Shown here one piece after another: positions 14,881 through 23,771 of a stretch of DNA of 47,540 nucleotides. Numbering within the stretch: position 1 is the stretch's first letter; every line of letters begins with the position of its first letter. A model generated the notes under the pieces. It was not told where the DNA came from. It saw only the letters and a program-made list of their open reading frames with translations, and did not search any database. Both the position numbers and the translations under genes were made by a program. Origin of the DNA: Acidobacteriaceae bacterium (GTDB taxonomy: Bacteria > Acidobacteriota > Terriglobia > Terriglobales > Acidobacteriaceae); NCBI GenBank assembly GCA_027452245.1, contig DAIDGW010000067.1, positions 1 through 47,540 of the forward strand, given 5' to 3'.

Positions 14881-15888
14881 TTAGTAGAGCCGGAAACCCA
14901 CCTCTACGCTAATTTGTACGTTGACTGGTTGGCCATCTTTCATGGCTGGTTGGAATTTCCACTGCTTCACGGCTTCAATTGCTTTCGCATCGAGTCCGAA
15001 TCCCAGTCCGCGGACAACACGAATGTCGCGCGGATGTCCGCTGGCATCGACGATCATCCACAGGATGCAGGTGCCTTGCGTCTTGGCGCGACGAGCTTCT
15101 TCGGTATATTCAGGATCGGGGGTCGAGACCGGTTGCGGAGCGGAAATGCCTCCGCCTACCTTGTAGACGCCGCCGCCAATTCCACCACCTGTTCCCGGTC
15201 CGACGCCGGCGCCATGACCCGCACCAACCCCGCCGCCCGAACCAGAGCCGATTCCGCCGCCCGCTCCAGTGCCATTCGATGGAGGAGCTGCAGGCATGGG
15301 TAATGCGGTGGGAACACCCAGACTCGGCATGTGATTCTCAGCCATGTGGACTTGCGGGGGCACCACCACGCTGGGCTGTGCCACCAGCTTGGGCTTTTCG
15401 TTATGCATCACAATCGCGGGAGGTGCAATCTGCTGCACGTCAGGCTTGGGCAGGCGCGGGGATTTCGGCGCAGGAATAATGTCATGTTCGCCACCGCCGC
15501 CGCCGCCGCTGACCACTTTCTTTGCGGTTGGCAAGGCGTAGGAATCGGGCGAGGGAGCGATCAGGGTTACAACCTCTTTGGGCTTTGCCTTCTCCACTAC
15601 CCTACTTCCGAAAATCGACAATCCGATCAAAAGGCCCAAAAGAATCACGTGAACAACAAAGGAGCCCACCAGCCCGTTCGATCGATAGTTGTTGTACTGA
15701 CCCCAAATCGCGTCCGGGGCTGGTGCGATACTCCTTTGTACAGGCAAACGCGACCTCGTCTCCGTTCTGAAGAACGCAACTTTATTGTTATTGTTTTGTG
15801 CTAATGGTTTTATTGGTGGACGGTCGAGAACCGAAGACGAAGAGTGACCCGGCATCCGAGCAGAGTTGCGAGAAGGTTGGTTCGACAT
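14881..15888 (-). CDS. TonB-family energy transducer
   Basis: A 335-residue protein with AAGGAG before the ATG. After a long cytosolic N-terminus (about 70 residues, NNNNK) there is one membrane helix (VGSFVVHVILLGLLIGLSIFG, about 75-95). A periplasmic linker follows, first Pro-rich (PAPKSPRLPKPDVQQIAPP) and then extremely Gly-rich (about 205-245). The C-terminal domain (about 255-335) has PEYTEEARRAKTQGTCILWM, VVRGLGFGLDAKAIEAVKQW and FQPAMKDGQPVNVQISVEV, the TonB C-terminal fold. TonB couples the proton-motive force, with ExbB/ExbD, to outer-membrane transport; no exbBD or receptor is nearby. The Gly-rich linker is typical of acidobacterial TonB proteins. Confidence 0.92.
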   Translation of the reverse strand: MSNQPSRNSARMPGHSSSSVLDRPPIKPLAQNNNNKVAFFRTETRSRLPVQRSIAPAPDAIWGQYNNYRSNGLVGSFVVHVILLGLLIGLSIFGSRVVEKAKPKEVVTLIAPSPDSYALPTAKKVVSGGGGGGEHDIIPAPKSPRLPKPDVQQIAPPAIVMHNEKPKLVAQPSVVVPPQVHMAENHMPSLGVPTALPMPAAPPSNGTGAGGGIGSGSGGGVGAGHGAGVGPGTGGGIGGGVYKVGGGISAPQPVSTPDPEYTEEARRAKTQGTCILWMIVDASGHPRDIRVVRGLGFGLDAKAIEAVKQWKFQPAMKDGQPVNVQISVEVGFRLY

Positions 15889-16076
15889 TGACGCTCCTTA
15901 TTCTTTCTCGCTAAAGTGGCGTTCCTCGCGGAGAAAGCGTACTCGGTAGTAGATGCGGAGCAGTCGCAGTCGGTTTACGCGTAGACTCTCAGCTAAACTG
16001 GACTCATTGCAGGTAGATGCCCATTCTTAATCGACATTTACTTGGAACAATTTAGAATTGATACTACTTTTACCCG

Positions 16077-18083
16077 ATGGCTAGCTGGATGCCTGGTCCA
16101 TATTCTCGCGAGATTAACTCGAACTCGAACCGCCGCTGCTTGCGGCGGCGAAACCCGTTTGAACAAAAACTCCGCTTGCCTCTCGTCTGGCGCAAAAGCA
16201 TGTTTTTCCTGCTTGGGCTCACGCTGCTGATTGCGCCTGCCCGCGGCGACGAACCCGAAGGCGAGCAAGAGGTTGCCCAATTTCTAAGTCAGACCGTCGA
16301 GTGGTACCGTCATTTGCCCATCGAACGGGACATCGCGGTGAGTCCCAGCGATGCCGTGTTTGTGGATGACAACGCGCGCCTTGCGCCGCAAATCGTCAGC
16401 CTTGCCTTCGATTTCGCGCGCAGCCAGGAGCAGCTCTACCGGCAAGAGACGGGGACGCAAGCCCCGGTGTCGCAGCGCTATCAGGCATTGAGCAATGCGG
16501 CGCAGAGACTTGATGCGACGGTCCAGCAGACCCAGCAGGAAGTGGACGGGCTTCGCCAGAAATTACAGACCGCTCCTACCCGCAAGCGCAGCGATCTGCA
16601 GGCCACCTTATCGGAGACAGAGGCTGAACTCCAGCTGTTCCAGGCGCGCCGCGATGTGGTGCGCGCCATGCTCACCTTCGTGGGATCGACCGCCGCCAGC
16701 GGCAGTCCGACCGGGCTTGCGGCTCAAATCGAGGCCCTGAGCCATTCGGTCCCTCCGTCGCTTAGCTCTGCTCCAGTAGGGACCGCTGCTCGGCCCGAAG
16801 CGTCGACCACCATGCCGCCGTCGGCTGCGAACAACAAGCCGCAACCCACCGGACTTTGGGGACTGATCAGCAGCCTGATTTCAACCAGCCGCCGCGTGGG
16901 GATGCTCGACAGCGAAGTCCACCGGACGGATGCGCTGGCCGATTCCTGCAAGAATCTGAAGAATCCTCTTTTGACTCAACTCAAAGAGATGGCGCAGCAA
17001 AGCGATGCCATCGCCAAGCAGGCCGATACCGATCCCAAGGCGGTGCTGGCGCAGGATAAGAACCAGCTCGACAAGCTGACGGCGCAATTCAAACTGCTCT
17101 CGGCGTCATTTTTACCGCTCAGCAAAGAGTCGATCCTTATTGATGTCTATGCGAAAAATCTTGCCAATTGGCAGACGTCGTTACATTCGCAATACATTTC
17201 CGAGTGGAAGAACCTTTCGATTCGCCTGGCCAGCCTCGTCATCGTACTGGCCATCGTGTTCGGGCTCTCCCAGCTTTGGCGGCGCGCCATTTTCCATTAC
17301 GTCCATGAGACCCGGCGACGATATCAACTGCTACTCATGCGTCGCATCGTGGTCTGGATCATCGGCATCCTGGTGATCGCCTTGGCGTTTGCCTCGGAAC
17401 TCGGTTCGGTCGCCACTTTTGCCGGGCTCATCACCGCAGGCGTGGCCGTTGCCTTGCAGAACGTGATTCTGTCGGTGGCGGGATATTTTTTTCTGATCGG
17501 AAAATTCGGGGTTCGCGTTGGCGACCGGGTACAGATTTCCGGAGTGAACGGCGAGATCGTCGATATAGGGCTGGTCCGCATGCATGTCATGGAGCTCGCA
17601 GGCTATGGCCGCGATCTCCAGCCGACAGGACGCGTAGTTGCCTTCTCGAATTCCGTGGTCTTTCAGTCGGGAGCCGGGATCTTCCGGCAGATTCCGGGGA
17701 CGAACTTTGTGTGGCACGAAATTACGCTTACCCTGGCTTTCGAAAGCGACTATCGATCGGTCGAGCAGCGCATGATTCGCGTCATCGACAGCGCATTTGC
17801 TACGTACGGCGATCACCTTGAACGGCAGCGCGAGTTGATTGAATCCAATCTCAACTCGGTAAGCGTTGGTCCGTTGCGTCCGCGCACCACATTCAAGCTG
17901 ACATCGTCGGGACTGGAAGTGAAAATCAGTTATCCGGTAGATGTGAATCAGGCCACCGACATCGACGATCGCGTAACCCGGGCAATTCTGCGGGAACTGG
18001 ATCGTGAACCGAGATTGAAGATGGTGGGCTCCGACATACCTACGATCCACGAGATGTCGGAAGCGCAGGCGGGCAACTCGTAA
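16077..18083 (+). CDS. MscS-family mechanosensitive ion channel with large periplasmic coiled-coil region
   Basis: A 668-residue protein from this start. A second ATG at 16200 would put the hydrophobic MFFLLGLTLLIAPARG directly at the N-terminus; a -35/-10-like pair (TTGGAA, 17 bases, TACTTT at 16042-16070) just before 16077 leaves little leader and mildly favours the later start. Residues about 100-330 are helical/coiled-coil (QRLDATVQQTQQEVDGL). Three membrane helices lie at about 380-480, the last with the Gly/Ala-rich TM3 pattern (GLITAGVAVALQNVILSVAG). The beta domain follows (FGVRVGDRVQISGVNGEIVD, VVAFSNSVVF). The channel opens under membrane tension and protects against hypo-osmotic shock. 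Confidence 0.9.
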   Translation: MASWMPGPYSREINSNSNRRCLRRRNPFEQKLRLPLVWRKSMFFLLGLTLLIAPARGDEPEGEQEVAQFLSQTVEWYRHLPIERDIAVSPSDAVFVDDNARLAPQIVSLAFDFARSQEQLYRQETGTQAPVSQRYQALSNAAQRLDATVQQTQQEVDGLRQKLQTAPTRKRSDLQATLSETEAELQLFQARRDVVRAMLTFVGSTAASGSPTGLAAQIEALSHSVPPSLSSAPVGTAARPEASTTMPPSAANNKPQPTGLWGLISSLISTSRRVGMLDSEVHRTDALADSCKNLKNPLLTQLKEMAQQSDAIAKQADTDPKAVLAQDKNQLDKLTAQFKLLSASFLPLSKESILIDVYAKNLANWQTSLHSQYISEWKNLSIRLASLVIVLAIVFGLSQLWRRAIFHYVHETRRRYQLLLMRRIVVWIIGILVIALAFASELGSVATFAGLITAGVAVALQNVILSVAGYFFLIGKFGVRVGDRVQISGVNGEIVDIGLVRMHVMELAGYGRDLQPTGRVVAFSNSVVFQSGAGIFRQIPGTNFVWHEITLTLAFESDYRSVEQRMIRVIDSAFATYGDHLERQRELIESNLNSVSVGPLRPRTTFKLTSSGLEVKISYPVDVNQATDIDDRVTRAILRELDREPRLKMVGSDIPTIHEMSEAQAGNS

Positions 18084-18118
18084 GCGCCAGATACACGGAG
18101 GTTAGCGTGGAGTGCCGG

Positions 18119-18322
18119 TTAGGCTGCGCACTCGGGCGCTCCAGATTTCTTGATCTTGCCGGCGTTGGCCGCATCCAGACGGATGCGAGAAATGCGCGCT
18201 GTGCCTTGCACCAGATCGGCGGGCGCGTGTTCGTCATCTCCCGCCATGACGGATCCGGCGGCGAGCGCAAAGCGCAGGGCGTCCGCCTGATCATCGAAAT
18301 ATAGGATCACTTGCCCGGCCAT
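18119..18322 (-). CDS. Small hypothetical protein, 67 residues
   Basis: The start is the ATG read from 18322 with a good GAGGAG site six bases upstream. The open frame continues upstream through the tRNA gene, which is not coding, so the short form is the real one. The sequence starts MAGQVILYFDDQADALRFAL and has a basic C-terminus ending in GAPECAA. It looks like a small soluble alpha/beta protein; no family recognised. It lies on the same strand as the tRNA-Pro gene, about 200 bases downstream of it. Confidence 0.6.
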   Translation of the reverse strand: MAGQVILYFDDQADALRFALAAGSVMAGDDEHAPADLVQGTARISRIRLDAANAGKIKKSGAPECAA

Positions 18323-18519
18323 AACTTCTCCTCGTGGAATGCAGAGTCGGGTGCCACTTCCAATTTCCATGCCGGGACTTTCGCCCGCCAACACGGATGC
18401 CTTTCGACGACCGCGGCGCAAAATTTCTTGCCTCAATTTTCGGAGAGTGCCCGGAGGGAAAGAAGTGCTTGTTTTGATTCCCAGCCCAACTGAGTGCGGT
18501 ATATGTGTCTGGGTTGAAT

Positions 18520-18596
18520 GGTCGGGACGGCGAGATTTGAACTCGCGACCCCTTGCACCCCAAGCAAGTGCGCTACCAGGCTGCGCCACGTCCCGA
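18520..18596 (-). tRNA. tRNA-Pro (anticodon GGG)
   Basis: Read on the minus strand, the acceptor arms CGGGACG and CGTCCCG pair perfectly. The D arm has GCGCAGCCTGGTAGCGC. The anticodon arm is CTTGC-TTGGGGT-GCAAG with anticodon GGG, and the T arm contains GTTCAAAT flanked by GCGA/TCGC. The discriminator A and the CCA end are encoded. Total 77 bases. Confidence 0.95.
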
Positions 18597-18682
18597 CTGG
18601 AAGGAAATGCGCCGGTTCACGCTCGACCGGCGCTGGGGTTCATCACAAATTCTACACCAGCAGAGCCGCCAAGACAGGCCGC

Positions 18683-20368
18683 TTATGCCAGCTCAACCTC
18701 GATTTTCTTCGCGGACGGATCGAGCTTCGCGATGCGAAAACTCCGTATCTGCCCGGCCTGCAATTCCTGCGGCTTCGAGGTCTCGGCGGTGGCTCCACTC
18801 TTCCAGCGGGCCTGCAGCATCGAACTCAGAGACGCGAGGTCGGCCTTGCCTTCGGATCCCTGGGTGCTCGAGGCGGGCGTTTGCTTCTGAGCCGCGACCC
18901 GGCACGAGGCATGGATGCCCTCTCCGAGTTCGACCCGGGCGGAGGCGCCCGAAACCTCAATGACGCGTCCACTTACGGTGTCGCCCGGCTTGTGCTCGGC
19001 CACGTACTCGTCAATGCTGGTGGGCACCAGTTGCTTGATGCCCAGCTTCAAGCGACGCTTTTCTTTGTCGAGCTCCAGCACTTGCGCTTTGACAGCCTGC
19101 CCGATACGGAGCACGTCCTGGGGATGGTTGATTCGCTTTTCGGCGCTGATGTCGCTGACGTGAATCATTCCCTCTATGCCTTCTGAGACCTGCACGAAGG
19201 CGCCGAATTTCGTGAGACTCACGACCGGCCCTTCTACGACCGAGCCCACGGGAAATTTCTGATCGATGCCGGCCCAGGGATCGCCGAGCGCCTGCTTTAG
19301 TCCTAGCGACATCTTCCGCTCGCTGAGGTTGACTCCCAAAACGATGGCTTCGACCGAATCTCCCGGCTTCACGAGGTCGGCGGGACGTCGAACTTTCTTC
19401 ACCCACGACATTTCGGAGACGTGAATGAGTCCTTCAACACCGGGTTCGAGTTCGACGAAGGCTCCGAAATCGGTGACGCGGGTGACGGTCCCGCGTACCC
19501 GCTGCCCGACCGCATACTTGCCGGAAACAGCGTCCCATGGGTGGGGTTGCAACTGCTTCATGCCGATTGAAATGCGGCGCTTGTCGACGTCGATTTTCAG
19601 GACACGGCCATCGATCTGTTGCCCTTCGGAGAGCACGTCAGAAGGCTTGTTGATGCGCGACCAGGAGATATCGCCGACGTGCAGCAGGGCGTCGACTCCA
19701 CCAATGTCGACAAAGGCACCGTAATCGGTAAGGCTGCGCACCGTTCCGGAGATAAGGTCACCCTCTTTCACCTCGGAATAACGGCGCTCTTTGGCGATCT
19801 TCTCTTCTTCTTCGGCGATGATGCGGCGATCGACGACGACATCTTCGTCGGCGGTGTCGAGCTTGATGATGCGGCAGCGGACCTCCTGCTCGACCAGCTT
19901 TTCCAACTCGGCGGCATCCCGGGTCCCGCTGCGGGATGCAGGCATAAAGGCGCGGACGCCAACATCGACGCTGAGTCCGCCCTTGACCACGCCGGTGATC
20001 GTGCCGATGATCGGGGTCTTTTCATTGAAAGCTTTTTCGAGTGCCGCCCAGTCGGTGGGACGCGCCGCCTTGCTGCGGGTCAGCAGGTAATAGCCTTCCG
20101 GATCGCGGCCTTTGATGCTCACCTGCAGCTTGTCGCCGCGCTTTGGGGGTTCCTTGTCGTTCTGAAATTCGCTGAGCGGAAGCAGGCCTTCGGTCTTGTA
20201 TCCGATATCAAGGAACACCGAATCGGCGGATATCGATACCACCGTGCCTTCACGGCTTCCCTCAGCCGTCTTCGTGGTATGGCTTTTCTCGAATTGCGAA
20301 AGAATGCTGCCGAAAGACTCGCTTGTTTCCGGCGCAGCCGAAGCCTCTGGAGTATGTGGATCAGACAT
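18683..20368 (-). CDS. rpsA: 30S ribosomal protein S1 (six S1 repeats)
   Basis: From the ATG read at 20368 the protein has 561 residues; an in-frame ATG 15 codons upstream is possible, but MSDPHTPEAS is a more usual beginning. After FGSILSQFEKSH come six S1 RNA-binding repeats: EGTVVSISADSVFLDIGYKTEG, IIGTITGVVKGGLSVDVG, ISGTVRSLTDYGAFVDIGG, RGTVTRVTDFGAFVELEPG, EGPVVSLTKFGAFVQVSEG and SGRVIEVSGASARVELGEG. Repeats 3-5 carry the strong YGAF/FGAF consensus, the usual pattern of S1, which recruits mRNA to the 30S subunit. The last repeat is divergent and followed by a Ser/Lys-rich tail. It stands alone, followed by tRNA-Pro. Confidence 0.93.
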   Translation of the reverse strand: MSDPHTPEASAAPETSESFGSILSQFEKSHTTKTAEGSREGTVVSISADSVFLDIGYKTEGLLPLSEFQNDKEPPKRGDKLQVSIKGRDPEGYYLLTRSKAARPTDWAALEKAFNEKTPIIGTITGVVKGGLSVDVGVRAFMPASRSGTRDAAELEKLVEQEVRCRIIKLDTADEDVVVDRRIIAEEEEKIAKERRYSEVKEGDLISGTVRSLTDYGAFVDIGGVDALLHVGDISWSRINKPSDVLSEGQQIDGRVLKIDVDKRRISIGMKQLQPHPWDAVSGKYAVGQRVRGTVTRVTDFGAFVELEPGVEGLIHVSEMSWVKKVRRPADLVKPGDSVEAIVLGVNLSERKMSLGLKQALGDPWAGIDQKFPVGSVVEGPVVSLTKFGAFVQVSEGIEGMIHVSDISAEKRINHPQDVLRIGQAVKAQVLELDKEKRRLKLGIKQLVPTSIDEYVAEHKPGDTVSGRVIEVSGASARVELGEGIHASCRVAAQKQTPASSTQGSEGKADLASLSSMLQARWKSGATAETSKPQELQAGQIRSFRIAKLDPSAKKIEVELA

Positions 20369-20503
20369 GGAAAGTGCAAACCTTGTGGAGGAGTTGATCC
20401 TTAAGGATATCATCGGGCCACGGCCAAAATCAGGCGGCAGAACACAGGCCGTTGGAGAACGCCTCCTTCAATCCAGCGGGATTGCTGACCGCGGCATACG
20501 GAA

Positions 20504-21304
20504 CTAAATCAGGTGGATCGATCCATCGCCCGTGCGGATGGTAATCAGATTTCCGCCGCCATTGATAGTTCCTCGGACCTCGTTTACGTTCAGCTTGCCT
20601 TGTGTGGTTACCGGCAGATCAAGGTCGATGTGCCCGTCGCTGGTGTGCAGATCGACATTCGCCGCCAGGTCGGAAGGAATCTGTAGCCTGACGCTGCCAT
20701 CGCCGGTCTCCAGCCGCCAGCCTTGGCTAACCGCGGATCCAGACGCGGCCTGCACCTCAATGCGGCCATCGCCGGTCTTAAGATCTAATCCCTGAAATTT
20801 TCCATTCACCTGGATATGGCCGTCGCCAGTATTGGCGCGAAGCATGCCTTCGACGCCATCCAAAGTCTCCGAACCGTCGCCGCTCTTGAGTTCCATGTCG
20901 CCTTTAAAGTTCGAGAGCTCAATCTTGCCGTCCCCGGTATGCAGATCAACCTTGCCCTCGCGCGGCATGTGGACGGTGACGTCCACACGGTGATTGCCGA
21001 ATTCAAAGCCGATGCCGTGATGAGGATAACGGACGTCGATTTCGACCATATCGCCGTTCTGATGCTCGTCGACGCGAATGCCTCCATCACCGATTTTGTA
21101 ATGGCTGGTGGTCACTGTGGCTTCGATCGTGTTCTGGTCCCATGTGTCCACGTGAATATTGGCATCGGACGTATCGACACGCAGATCGGGCTTGCCGCTG
21201 ATCTTGTAAGTCTTGCTCCATTGGTCGGCGCGCGACGAAAGCGCCGTCCCGACGGCAAAAATGCACAGCAGCAGTAAGGTCCGGTAAATTCCCAAGCGGG
21301 TCAT
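20504..21304 (-). CDS. Exported DUF4097-like beta-helical protein
   Basis: A 266-residue protein with GGAGGGA before the ATG and a signal peptide (YRTLLLLCIFAVGTALSSRA). The mature part is a series of short strands repeating about every 20 residues around the motif TGDG or SGDG (HTGDGKIEL, KSGDGSETL, NTGDGHIQV, KTGDGRIEV, ETGDGSVRL, HTSDGHIDL, RTGDGSIHL). This is the right-handed beta-helix pattern of DUF4097/adhesin-like domains. Members are common in Acidobacteriota as periplasmic or surface proteins of unknown role. It lies about 135 bases upstream of rpsA on the same strand, with no sign of functional coupling. Confidence 0.85.
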   Translation of the reverse strand: MTRLGIYRTLLLLCIFAVGTALSSRADQWSKTYKISGKPDLRVDTSDANIHVDTWDQNTIEATVTTSHYKIGDGGIRVDEHQNGDMVEIDVRYPHHGIGFEFGNHRVDVTVHMPREGKVDLHTGDGKIELSNFKGDMELKSGDGSETLDGVEGMLRANTGDGHIQVNGKFQGLDLKTGDGRIEVQAASGSAVSQGWRLETGDGSVRLQIPSDLAANVDLHTSDGHIDLDLPVTTQGKLNVNEVRGTINGGGNLITIRTGDGSIHLI

Positions 21305-21394
21305 AGTGTCCCTCCGGGCGCGCAGGCGTACCCCTGAGTTCCTGTTAGACGGAGGTACGCAGGATTGGTGAGATTAGTTCCAAAAGAATATGGC

Positions 21395-22390
21395 CTAGCC
21401 CCCGGCCTTGGCTTTCTTCACTTCTTCGGTCAGCGGCGGAACGATGTCAAACAGGTTGCCGACCACGGCGTAATCGGCAATCTCGAAGATCGGCGCTTCG
21501 GCGTCTTTGTTTACGGCGACAATCGTGCGCGAGCCTTTCATGCCGACGATGTGCTGAATCGCTCCGCTGATGCCGAGCGCCAGGTACAGCTTGGGAGCGA
21601 CCGTCTGGCCCGAGGATCCGATCTGCCGGTCCATGGGCAGCCAGCCCGAATCACAGATCGGACGCGAGGCCGCCAGATCTCCACCGAGAGCGTCAGCCAA
21701 CTGCTTGGCGATCTCGATATTCTTCTGCTCCTTGATGCCCCGGCCGACGGCGACGATGATTTCGGCCTGGGTCAGGTCGACTGCCTGCTTGGCTTCTTTG
21801 AACACTTCCTGGGGCTTATTGCGAATTACATTGTCGGCGATTTCGAGCGCGACAGTTTCGACATGAGCCGCAGTGGCTCCGTCTTCCGCTTTGTCGCCGC
21901 GAAACGCGCCATTCTGGAAGGTGGCAAACCAGGGAGCGTCGCAGGCAAAACTCACGTCGGCGGCCAATTTTCCCTGAAACATCTGGCGGGTAAAGACAAG
22001 CTTGCCGTTTTCGTGACGGAATCCGATGCAGTCGCTGATGACCGTGCGCCCCATGGAAGTGGCCAGTTTGGGAACGAAGTCGCGTACCTGATAGGTATGC
22101 GGCATCAGCACCAGCTTGGGCTGCTTCGAAGCGAGAAACTGCTTGAGACCGGCGGCGAATGCGTCGGCCGTATAGGGCTCGAGTTTTGGCGATTGCACGG
22201 CATACACTTTGGCCAGCTTCTTCGTAGCAACTTCCGCGCCCATGGACGCGGCGTTTGCGCCCACAATGGCTGCTTCGAGAGTCCATCCGGTCGCAGCAGC
22301 AAGCGACTGCCCGGCGGTGATCGTTTCCCAGGAGACCCGGTTCAGTTTCCCTTCACGTTGTTCCACTACCACCAAGATCGTGTCTGGCAT
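21395..22390 (-). CDS. etfA: Electron transfer flavoprotein alpha subunit
   Basis: A 331-residue protein. The C-terminal FAD domain carries SRPICDSGWLPMDRQIGSSG and the ETF-alpha signature LYLALGISGAIQHIVGM, then VAVNKDAEAPIFEIADY and a GNLFDIVPPLTEEVKK end. The N-terminal Rossmann-like part starts ILVVVEQREGKLNRVSWE. With EtfB it forms the heterodimer that passes electrons from acyl-CoA and other dehydrogenases to the quinone pool via ETF-QO, which is not encoded here. It follows etfB by 47 bases on the same strand, a standard two-gene operon. Confidence 0.95.
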   Translation of the reverse strand: MPDTILVVVEQREGKLNRVSWETITAGQSLAAATGWTLEAAIVGANAASMGAEVATKKLAKVYAVQSPKLEPYTADAFAAGLKQFLASKQPKLVLMPHTYQVRDFVPKLATSMGRTVISDCIGFRHENGKLVFTRQMFQGKLAADVSFACDAPWFATFQNGAFRGDKAEDGATAAHVETVALEIADNVIRNKPQEVFKEAKQAVDLTQAEIIVAVGRGIKEQKNIEIAKQLADALGGDLAASRPICDSGWLPMDRQIGSSGQTVAPKLYLALGISGAIQHIVGMKGSRTIVAVNKDAEAPIFEIADYAVVGNLFDIVPPLTEEVKKAKAGG

Positions 22391-22437
22391 AAATCTTCGC
22401 TTTCACTCCTCGCATGCTTGTGCGGAAATCGCGGCTT

Positions 22438-23208
22438 CTAGAGCACGCGCAGTTCGTTGCGCATCTTGTCGACCAATTTTTTGGCGACTTCTGCCGGAGG
22501 GCCTTCGATGCGCTCGGTCTTTTTTGTCTTCTGCGGAACGTACAGCTTTTCGATTTTCTGCAGGTTCTCGCCAATCGCCGATTGCACGTCGGCGAGTGAA
22601 ACTTTTTTCAGCGGCTTGTTCTTGGCCTGCTTGATGCCAATCAGGGTGGCGTAGCGCAGCTTATTGATTCCTGACTGGATGGTCAGCACGGCTGGCGTGG
22701 GCATATCCACGTACTGGAAGTATCCGGCCTCAAGTTCGCGTTTCACCCGAATGCCGGTATCGGTCTTCTCGATTTGCATGATGATGGTGGCGTGCGGCCA
22801 GCCGAGAAGCTCGGCGAGAATCACGCCGGTTTGCGCGTAGCCGTAATCGTCGGATTGCAGGCCGGTAAAGATCAGATCGAATTGTTCGTCTTTGATGGCT
22901 GCGGCAAATGCCTTGGCGGTATTGAACGCGTCCAACCCCACGAATTTATCGTCTTCCAGGTGGATGGCGCGGTCGGCCCCCTTGGCCAGCGCTTCGCGCA
23001 GCACCTGCTGGGCCCGCGCCGGGCCGCTGGTGATCACGACCACCTCCCCCTTATGCTTTTCGCGCTGCCGCAGGGCCTCCTCCAGCGCGTAGGCGTCGGG
23101 TTCATTCACTTCGTACGAAACGTCTTCGCGGATCCATGTGCCCGATTCGTTCAGCTTCAAGGGCGCATCCTTCTGCGGGACCTGTTTCATGCAGACCAGG
23201 ATTTTCAA
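22438..23208 (-). CDS. etfB: Electron transfer flavoprotein beta subunit
   Basis: A 256-residue protein with a TTG start, supported by AAAGGAG about ten bases upstream and by the conserved MKILVCMKQVP N-terminus. Motifs are INEPDAYALEEALR-like (NEPDAYALEEALRQRE), VVVITSGPARAQQVLREALAKGADRAIHL (AMP/adenine-nucleotide site) and the ETF-beta signature region VKRELEAGYFQYVDMPTPAV...GINKLRYATLIGIKQAK. It is the partner of the downstream etfA. No dehydrogenase is adjacent, so the electron donor cannot be told. Confidence 0.95.
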   Translation of the reverse strand: MKILVCMKQVPQKDAPLKLNESGTWIREDVSYEVNEPDAYALEEALRQREKHKGEVVVITSGPARAQQVLREALAKGADRAIHLEDDKFVGLDAFNTAKAFAAAIKDEQFDLIFTGLQSDDYGYAQTGVILAELLGWPHATIIMQIEKTDTGIRVKRELEAGYFQYVDMPTPAVLTIQSGINKLRYATLIGIKQAKNKPLKKVSLADVQSAIGENLQKIEKLYVPQKTKKTERIEGPPAEVAKKLVDKMRNELRVL

Positions 23209-23381
23209 GGCGGAACTCCTTTGGCGGCTCTAACCGGCCACGGCAAAACTCACTAGTATAAATGAGGGTTGCGGGAGTTGCAGCAGAAAGCAGCCGGGAC
23301 TGTCTACGCGATTGGGCTGCGTGTTCGCCGTTGCCGCGAAGCACGCCGAAGAGGTCCAACCGGGGGAGATGTTGCCGAAGA

Positions 23382-23771
23382 CTAGGGCTTATCCAATGGT
23401 TTCACAAACACCCACACCGTCTTTGTGATCCCGCTGTAGAAAAGGGTGACGGTCACATCCCGCGGATTCTGGCGGAAGGCGAAGTGATAACGGAAATTCT
23501 CGTGCAGGTTCTTCTCCGCAACGCCTTTGCGAAACAGTCCATAGAATTCCTGGACATCGGTGCAGGGCGCGACGTCTTTGAAAAAGTTCTTACCAATCAC
23601 GTTTTCTTTTTTCAAATTCGCCAGTTGTGACTCGTAAGCGTTGAATTTCAGCACTACACCTTCCGTGCTGAGCTGGATAGCGCCATGAGGCAGACGGTCA
23701 AGTTCGGACTCGCTCATGAAATCAATTACGCTCGAAAGAGTATGACGCGGTGCAACCGATGGACTGGACAC
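23382..23771 (-). CDS. pyp: Photoactive yellow protein (PYP) homologue, single PAS domain
   Basis: A 129-residue protein with a GTG start and a near-perfect AAGGAGGA site six bases upstream. It aligns without gaps through the core of Halorhodospira PYP as I remember it: LPHGAIQLSTEGVVLKFNAYE, then VIGKNFFKDVAPCTD, then EFYGLFRKGVA and the end VWVFVK. Cys70 corresponds to Cys69, the p-coumaric-acid attachment site, and Glu47 to Glu46, at the identical 23-residue spacing. Differences in the pocket are Phe43 for Tyr42, Ala51 for Thr50, Leu53 for Arg52 and Gln101 for Met100; Tyr95 (Tyr94) and Phe97 (Phe96) are kept. The family senses blue light. No tyrosine ammonia-lyase or coumarate ligase is in the window. 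Whether it binds a chromophore is unproven. It lies 173 bases upstream of etfB on the same strand. Confidence 0.87.
   Translation of the reverse strand: MSSPSVAPRHTLSSVIDFMSESELDRLPHGAIQLSTEGVVLKFNAYESQLANLKKENVIGKNFFKDVAPCTDVQEFYGLFRKGVAEKNLHENFRYHFAFRQNPRDVTVTLFYSGITKTVWVFVKPLDKP

Noticed and set aside
18323-18589. Coding extension of the 67-residue protein upstream through the tRNA
   Set aside because: The upstream part is the tRNA-Pro gene; the ATG at 18322 has a clear ribosome site.
19619-20404. A long plus-strand open frame opposite rpsA
   Set aside because: Shadow of the S1 repeats; no start context or family resemblance.
21365-22441. A 358-codon plus-strand frame opposite etfA
   Set aside because: etfA is unmistakable on the other strand; the frame has no domain and arises from codon bias.
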